Positions 59,381 through 64,000 of a DNA stretch of 64,000 bases are shown one piece after another. The notes beneath the pieces were generated by a model that did no database searches, was not told the DNA's origin, and was given only the letters and a program-made list of their open reading frames with translations. Source of the DNA: Corynebacterium tuberculostearicum (GTDB lineage: Bacteria; Actinomycetota; Actinomycetes; Mycobacteriales; Mycobacteriaceae); contig NZ_CP073092.1 in assembly GCF_030506365.1 (NCBI RefSeq), positions 806,001 to 870,000 on the forward strand, in the 5' to 3' direction. A program made the position numbers and the translations under genes. The first letter of the stretch is position 1; each line of letters starts with the position of its first letter.

Positions 59381-59555
59381 GCTGCGTGAATGTCTTTCTC
59401 TCTATCGCGGGGTCTAGACCGCTAGGTTCATTTTTGTGGCTTATCTGTCTGGCCATTGAACCGTTTAGTCTAGATTGTGGCAAGGAGTTGAATTAGATTC
59501 TAAAAATATTCTTCCTTTCGTGCAGTTCAGGACGATTTTTTACTTGAAATTAAAA

Positions 59556-59571
59556 AAGACCGCTTTGTCTG
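59556..59571. promoter_or_regulatory. McbR-like operator upstream of cysI
   Basis: AAGACCGCTTTGTCTG: AGAC-N6-GTCT, an 8 of 10 match to the McbR consensus TAGAC-N6-GTCTA known from C. glutamicum sulfur genes. Lies 62 bp before the cysI start. The fpr-cysI gap also has GGTCTAGACC (59411-59420), a palindrome. Confidence 0.5.
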
Positions 59572-59632
59572 CTCATTTTAGACGGGTAGGTTGTCTTTCA
59601 ATACTTTGGAAAGGCAGGTTGAGATCTACACC

Positions 59633-61309
59633 ATGACCACCGCGACTAATACCAAGCGCACGTCCCGCGCCAAAAAGCCCGAAGGCCAATGGAAGATTGA
59701 CGGTACCGAGCCCCTCAATAACGATGAGGTCATTAAGCAGGAAGACGGCGGGCTTTCTGCCAAGCAGCGCGTCATCGATATCTACTCCAAGCAGGGATTT
59801 TCCTCTATCCCGGCCGATGACCTAGCCCCTCGCTTCAAGTGGCTGGGCCTTTATACTCAGCGCAACCAGAACTTGGGCGGCGAGATGACCTCCAAGCTGT
59901 CCAACGCCGAGCTGCAGGACGAGTACTTCATGATGCGTGTGCGCTTCGACGGCGGCCGTGCCGATCCTGCCAAGCTGCGCGCCGTGGGTGAGATTTCGCG
60001 CGATTATGCCCGCTCCACGGCGGACTTTACGGACCGCCAGAATATCCAGCTGCACTGGATTCAAATCGAGGATGTTCCCACCATTTGGGACAAGCTCGAG
60101 TCAGTGGGGCTGAGCACGCTCATGGGCTGCGGCGATGTGCCGCGCGTCATTTTGGGCTCTCCGGTTGCCGGCGTGGCCGAGGACGAGATTATCGATGCCA
60201 CCCCAGCCATCGAAGAAATCAAGAATAACTACCTGCCGCGCGAGGAATTCCATAACCTGCCGCGCAAATTCAAGACCGCTATCTCCGGGAACTCCCGTCA
60301 GGACGTCACGCACGAGATTCAAGACGTTGCCTTCGTGGGCGTGAACCACCCCGAGTACGGCCCGGGATTCGATTGCTTCGTTGGCGGCGGTCTGTCCACC
60401 AACCCGATGCTCTCGAAGTCCCTCGGCGCCTGGGTTCCCCTAGAGCGCGTGCCTGAGGTCTGGGCCGGCGTGGTCGGCATCTTCCGTGACTACGGCTTCC
60501 GCCGCAATCGCAACCGTGCCCGCCTGAAATTCTTGGTAGCCAAGTGGGGCATCGAAAAGTTCCGCCAAGTGCTGGAGGAAGAATACCTAGACAAGCCGCT
60601 GCTGGATGGCATCCCTCTGGAGGTCGAGCCTGGCTCCCGCGATCATCTTGGCGTGCACCGCCAGAAGGATGGCAAGTTCTACGTCGGCGTAAAACCCACC
60701 GTGGGCCACGCCACCGGCGAGCAGCTCATCGCCATCGCGGACGTGGCCGAGAAGTTCGGTATCAGCCGCATCCGCACCACTCCGATGAAGGAATTGCTCT
60801 TCCTCGATGTGGAGGAAGAAGACATTCCGGCGCTCTCCCGCGCGCTCGATGAGACCGGTCTATACTCCCAGCCGTCCGAATTCCGCCGCGGCGTCATTTC
60901 CTGCACCGGCCTGGAGTTCTGCAAGCTCGCGCACGTGACTACGAAGGCCCGCGCCATCGAGTTGGTAGACATTTTGGAAGACACCTTGGGCGATTTGGAC
61001 GTTCCGATTTCCATCGCGCTCAATGGCTGCCCCAACGCCTGTGCGCGTTCGCAGGTATCGGACATCGGCCTGAAGGGCCAGATTGTTACCGATTCCGAGG
61101 GCAACCGCGTCGAGGGTTTCCAGGTCCACCTGGGTGGCGCCCTTGGCCTGTCGCCGGACTGGGGCCGCAAACTGCGCGGCCATAAGGTCGTGGCCGATGA
61201 GGTGCCCGAGTACGTCATTCGTTTGGTCAATAAATACAAGGAGCAGCGCGAGGACGGCGAGCAATTCCGCCACTGGGTCTTGCGTGCCAAGGAGGAGGAC
61301 TTGCAGTGA
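59633..61309 (+). CDS. cysI: Ferredoxin-type sulfite reductase
   Basis: 558 residues. Both Fe-S/siroheme motifs are intact: C424-x5-C430 (CTGLEFC) and C466-x3-C470 (NGCPNAC). N-terminal ferrodoxin-like part contains FKWLGLYTQRNQNLGGEMTS and FTDRQNIQLHWIQIED. Reduces sulfite to sulfide with electrons from ferredoxin/FprA. ATG 59633 selected; a TTG frame begins at 59591 and is not needed. Ribosome site is weak (GAGATC). Next gene cysX overlaps by 4 bp. Confidence 0.94.
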   Translation: MTTATNTKRTSRAKKPEGQWKIDGTEPLNNDEVIKQEDGGLSAKQRVIDIYSKQGFSSIPADDLAPRFKWLGLYTQRNQNLGGEMTSKLSNAELQDEYFMMRVRFDGGRADPAKLRAVGEISRDYARSTADFTDRQNIQLHWIQIEDVPTIWDKLESVGLSTLMGCGDVPRVILGSPVAGVAEDEIIDATPAIEEIKNNYLPREEFHNLPRKFKTAISGNSRQDVTHEIQDVAFVGVNHPEYGPGFDCFVGGGLSTNPMLSKSLGAWVPLERVPEVWAGVVGIFRDYGFRRNRNRARLKFLVAKWGIEKFRQVLEEEYLDKPLLDGIPLEVEPGSRDHLGVHRQKDGKFYVGVKPTVGHATGEQLIAIADVAEKFGISRIRTTPMKELLFLDVEEEDIPALSRALDETGLYSQPSEFRRGVISCTGLEFCKLAHVTTKARAIELVDILEDTLGDLDVPISIALNGCPNACARSQVSDIGLKGQIVTDSEGNRVEGFQVHLGGALGLSPDWGRKLRGHKVVADEVPEYVIRLVNKYKEQREDGEQFRHWVLRAKEEDLQ

Positions 61310-61557
61310 ATTTTCGCCGCCAGCCCAACCCTAACCGCAACCATCCCAGCTTCTGCCCGTATTGCGCCGGCACTGACCTCTTCCCGGATGAGGAAGATGA
61401 TTTTGCCTGGAAGTGCCAGGAGTGCCTGCGGATTTTCTCCGTGCGCTTTCACGGCCAAGACGATTCCCCGGTAGCCCCCGCACGGGCCGTGTCCTCCAAC
61501 GAGGCATTGAAGCGCTCGCTTGCCCGCCGCGGACACTCCACGGCACCGCAGGCTTAA
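61306..61557 (+). CDS. cysX: CysX, small Cys-rich protein
   Basis: 83 residues. Two Cys pairs, C17-x2-C20 and C37-x2-C40 (FCPYCAGTDLFPDEEDD, WKCQECLRIF), resembling a rubredoxin/zinc ribbon. In C. glutamicum cysX sits between cysI and cysH and is proposed to be a small ferredoxin-like partner of CysI. GTG 61306 overlaps the cysI stop (GTGA). In this genome the next gene is the chelatase rather than cysH. Confidence 0.87.
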   Translation: MNFRRQPNPNRNHPSFCPYCAGTDLFPDEEDDFAWKCQECLRIFSVRFHGQDDSPVAPARAVSSNEALKRSLARRGHSTAPQA

Positions 61558-61568
61558 GGATGCGCCCC

Positions 61569-62255
61569 ATGCCCGCACTTATTACCCTGTCCCACGGTTC
61601 GCGGCACCCGGGCGCCGCGGCCGGCATTGAGCGCCTGACCCAGGCCACGGGTCTGCGCCCAGCCCGCGCGGCGCACCTGGAATTCAACGAGCCCGACCTC
61701 ACCACGGCCGCGCTCGAGCTAGCCCAGCTAGGGGAGACCGAGGCCGTTGTAGTTCCGCTGCTTTTTACCCAGGGCTACCACCATCGCGTGGACGTCCCGC
61801 GCGCGCTTGCCGACGCCGCCCAAACCTCACACCTTTCCCTCCACCTCGCCCCTGGGCTCGGCACCGGCGAGGACCTCGCCCGCGTGCTCGCCTCTCGTAC
61901 CCGGCCTGACGATGCCCATGTGGTCATCTACTCCGTCGGTTCCTCTGACACCGCGGCTAACGATGCCATCCGTGAGCTCGCCCACCACACCTTCGCGCTC
62001 ACCGGCGTGCCCACGGCGGTGGAATTCGCCACTCGCGGTGGTCGCGAAGGGATCGTGTCCCTGTGCCGCGAGCATCAAGACCCCTCTCGCGTGCGCGTGA
62101 TTCCGCTCTTCGTGACCGAGGGCCTGCTCTTAGACCGGCTGGCGGGCGTTCCCGCAACCGTCGACCGCCCGCTAGGAACCGACCTCGCGGGCCTCGTCGC
62201 AGATCGCTTTCACCACGCCCGCCGCACCACACAGGAGGTGTTCGCGCCATGCTAA
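61569..62255 (+). CDS. cysY: Sirohydrochlorin chelatase-like protein (CbiX/SirB; CysY)
   Basis: 228 residues. Starts with LITLSHGSRHPGAAAGIERL and has HLEFNEPDLTTAA, VVVPLLFTQGYHHRVDVPRAL, the chelatase metal-site histidines, and IYSVGSSDTAANDAIRELA. It has two halves as in CbiX-long/SirB. Predicted to insert iron into sirohydrochlorin to make siroheme for CysI. ATG 61569 preferred (AAGGA 8 bp upstream); ATG 61560 lies within that site. Overlaps the permease by 7 bp. Carries an exact 13-mer copy at 61803. Confidence 0.86.
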   Translation: MPALITLSHGSRHPGAAAGIERLTQATGLRPARAAHLEFNEPDLTTAALELAQLGETEAVVVPLLFTQGYHHRVDVPRALADAAQTSHLSLHLAPGLGTGEDLARVLASRTRPDDAHVVIYSVGSSDTAANDAIRELAHHTFALTGVPTAVEFATRGGREGIVSLCREHQDPSRVRVIPLFVTEGLLLDRLAGVPATVDRPLGTDLAGLVADRFHHARRTTQEVFAPC

Positions 62256-63298
62256 CCCTCATCCTCATCGCGCTCGCCGGTGCGGCCGCCAACCTCGTGG
62301 ACGGTGGCATCGGCATGGGCTTTGGCGTCACCTCCACCACGATGTTGTTGCTGGCGGGCCTCGGTCCCGCGCAGGCCTCGGCCGTCGTTCATACCGCCGA
62401 GCTTGGTACCACGGCCATTTCTGGATTGAGCCACGCGCGCTTTGGCAACGTGGATTGGAAAACCGTGGTCCGTCTCGGCGTGCCGGGCGGGATCGCCGCC
62501 TTTTTGGGCGCTACGTTGTTGTCGAATATCTCCACCGCGGCGGCCGCGCCGGTGACCGCACTCATCCTGGTGGGCATCGGCGCCAACCTCATTTGGCGTT
62601 TCTCCCAACCACGCCGCCGTGGCTCCGCCTATAAGCGCACTCACTCCACGCCGTTTCTGGCCGGACTGGGCCTTGTGGGCGGATTCGTCGATTCCACCGG
62701 TGGCGGCGGTTGGGGCCCGGTGTCGACTTCCACGCTCATGGCCATCGGCCGCGAGCAGCCGCGCCGCATCGTGGGTACGGTCAACGCCGCTGAGTTCCTG
62801 GTGACCTTCGGCGCCACCGCAGGCTTTATCGTCGGTCTCTGGCACGATATCGTCGCCAACTTGGCCGCAGTCGTTGCCCTGCTCATCGGTGGCGCTATCA
62901 CCGCGCCCATTGCCGCGTGGCTTATCTCTCGCATCAACCCGGTTCTGCTCGGCGGACTGGTGGGCACGGCCATCGTGGGCCTGAATATCAGCAAGGTCAT
63001 CGGCGCTGCCGAGACGTACTTTGGCTGGGCAGTTCCTGCAGCAGTTACTCCGGTTGCCATCGCAGTCGTGGTCGTAGCTGGTGTAGCCGCCACCGTCCGT
63101 GGCGCGCTGCGCACCAGGCGCGCGCGTGCGGCGGAATTGGAAGCCGAAAACGCCGAGGAAGCTGCCCATGCTGATTTCCATGCCCCGGACTATCCGGAGC
63201 GTGTCGCTGCCGCCCACCGCGTCCACGGTTCGCGCAGGTCTGCCGTAACCATCGTGCAGGATAAGGCGCCCGAAAGCCCCGCCGCTGACCGCGCGTAG
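62249..63298 (+). CDS. cysZ: TauE/SafE-type permease (CysZ)
   Basis: 349 residues: eight membrane helices (about 1-275) followed by a long charged tail (about 280-349; RTRRARAAELEAENAEEAAH). TauE/SafE repeats: LVDGGIGMGFGVTSTTMLLL and GGFVDSTGGGGWGPVSTSTL. In C. glutamicum the matching permease (cysZ) belongs to the sulfate assimilation operon and imports sulfate. GGAGG lies 9 bp upstream of ATG 62249. The tail is unusual for TauE and may be regulatory. Confidence 0.86.
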   Translation: MLTLILIALAGAAANLVDGGIGMGFGVTSTTMLLLAGLGPAQASAVVHTAELGTTAISGLSHARFGNVDWKTVVRLGVPGGIAAFLGATLLSNISTAAAAPVTALILVGIGANLIWRFSQPRRRGSAYKRTHSTPFLAGLGLVGGFVDSTGGGGWGPVSTSTLMAIGREQPRRIVGTVNAAEFLVTFGATAGFIVGLWHDIVANLAAVVALLIGGAITAPIAAWLISRINPVLLGGLVGTAIVGLNISKVIGAAETYFGWAVPAAVTPVAIAVVVVAGVAATVRGALRTRRARAAELEAENAEEAAHADFHAPDYPERVAAAHRVHGSRRSAVTIVQDKAPESPAADRA

Positions 63299-63404
63299 CC
63301 CTTCTGCCGCGACCTTTAGCCACGATACGGGCCAAACCCTAACTGCGGTGGGGTAGAGCGCGGCCGCAAGTTGGCCTCGCGGTTCCTGAAGGCCTCGAGG
63401 GGTG

Positions 63405-64000
63405 CTAGAGCCCGGCCACCTCGCCGATGACGTAGACCGCCGGCGCGGAAATCTCATGCTCGGCCATCGTCTGCGCCAAGGTACCCAAGGTGCAGCGATA
63501 GGCGCGCTCGGTAGAAAGCGTGCCCTCTTGGATGATGGCGCAAGGAGTGGAGGGGGAGAGGGAGGCGTCGATAAGCGCAGTGGCAATCGCCGGGGCATTC
63601 TTCACACCCATAATGACTGCGAGCGTGGCGCCGGAGCGGGCGAGCGCTGCCCAGTCGACCAAGGACTTCTCATGGCCGGGCGGCAGGTGGCCGGAAACCA
63701 CCGTGAATCCGTGGACAATGCCGCGCTGGGTTACCGGGATGCCGACGACCGCAGGAACGGAAATGGCTGAGGTCACGCCCGGAATGACCGTGGTGGGAAT
63801 AGACGCTTCCGCCAGCGCTTGCACCTCTTCAAAGCCGCGCCCAAAGACGAAGGGATCGCCCCCCTTAAGGCGGGCCACCTTGCGGCCGGCACGGGCGTGT
63901 TCGATGAGTAGCTCGTTGATCTTTTCCTGCGAGATTGACTTCTTATAGGGGAGCTTAGAGACGTCAATAAGCTCTTTGGAAGAAATATCACACAGCTTAT
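63405..64000 (-). CDS. cobA: Uroporphyrinogen-III C-methyltransferase, C-terminal part (window edge)
   Basis: At least 198 residues visible; the N-terminus is outside the window. The SUMT hallmark ARLKGGDPFVFGRGFEE and ISQEKINELLIEHARAGRK, then TTVIPGVTSAISVPAVVGI and GVKNAPAIATALID are all present. Makes precorrin-2, the precursor of siroheme (needed by CysI) and cobalamin. Convergent with cysZ, separated by 106 bp. Could also be the CysG-type enzyme with extra domains, but no dehydrogenase domain is in view. Confidence 0.9.
   Translation of the reverse strand, partial: KLCDISSKELIDVSKLPYKKSISQEKINELLIEHARAGRKVARLKGGDPFVFGRGFEEVQALAEASIPTTVIPGVTSAISVPAVVGIPVTQRGIVHGFTVVSGHLPPGHEKSLVDWAALARSGATLAVIMGVKNAPAIATALIDASLSPSTPCAIIQEGTLSTERAYRCTLGTLAQTMAEHEISAPAVYVIGEVAGL

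Noticed and set aside
59397..59412. Fourth copy of the GA-rich repeat near the fprA start
   Set aside because: The match (GATAGAGAGAAAG) is just the ribosome-binding region; the hairpins and the GTTTCCA element are absent.

Overview
The window reads as a chromosomal stretch of a high-GC actinobacterium, most likely a Corynebacterium (perhaps of the striatum/aurimucosum/minutissimum type; the species is a guess). Supporting evidence is the lcpA-wbbL-manC / whcD / DUF3499 / pmmA block, the fpr-cysI-cysX-cysY-cysZ order, the ugpAEBC gene order and the many short corynebacterial leaders. No tRNA, rRNA, CRISPR array, transposase or integrase was seen.

Layout. 0-6.2 kb: a LacI-type regulator (cut by the window edge) and a galactose operon (galM, Na+/solute symporter, small membrane protein, galT, galK). 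6.2-8.6 kb: an RNase H-domain gene flanked by two related palindromic repeats, then a frameshifted AbiEi/DUF559-type gene. 8.7-15.5 kb: a complete 5-oxoproline (pyroglutamate) locus: NRAMP-like transporter, YcsI hydro-lyase, GntR regulator, biotin carboxylase/BCCP, PxpBC fusion and PxpA. 15.7-24.7 kb: secreted CAP protein, fructose PTS, AlbA_2-type regulator, 2H phosphoesterase, amidase, a carbohydrate-binding-like protein and a Tat-exported PhoD phosphatase. 24.9-32.6 kb: AT-richer cargo, a large GIY-YIG nuclease-tailed protein and a McrBC type IV restriction pair, separated by a GC-rich uridine transporter/nucleoside hydrolase pair. 32.7-40.1 kb: gluconate kinase and permease, a secreted zinc protease and ugpAEBC (glycerol-3-phosphate type ABC transporter). 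40.3-47.0 kb: M20 amidohydrolase and a run of amino-acid-type transporters whose intergenic regions carry three copies of one structured repeat that looks like a small-RNA gene family. 47.1-50.1 kb: remnant of an osmoprotectant-binding protein, a large secreted protein of unknown function and a TauE permease. 50.2-58.0 kb: the cell-envelope and WhiB block (TIGR03089, LCP, WbbL, ManC, WhcD, PmmA). 58.0-64.0 kb: a sulfite-reduction cluster (fprA, cysI, cysX, sirohydrochlorin chelatase, TauE/CysZ, SUMT) that lacks cysH, cysD and cysN.

How they work together. Galactose is imported, mutarotated and fed through GalK/GalT under a LacI regulator whose palindrome (core GCAAWCGWTTGC) recurs before galM and the fructose PTS. 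Pyroglutamate is imported and cleaved by the Pxp proteins under the GntR regulator, with TTGTTGAACAA at both operon promoters and a near copy before the amidase. ManC, PmmA, WbbL and LCP serve mannose/rhamnose supply and attachment of envelope polymer. FprA supplies electrons and SUMT/chelatase supply siroheme to CysI.

The best leads for something undescribed are the three-copy GA/CU-rich RNA-like repeat (41.7, 43.4 and 45.1 kb), a 13-mer (GCTTGCCGACGCC) present exactly seven times in the window, the orphan GIY-YIG protein with its own upstream palindrome, and the palindromic repeats bracketing the RNase H gene. Coordinates and motif positions were read by eye; no alignment or database search was run.
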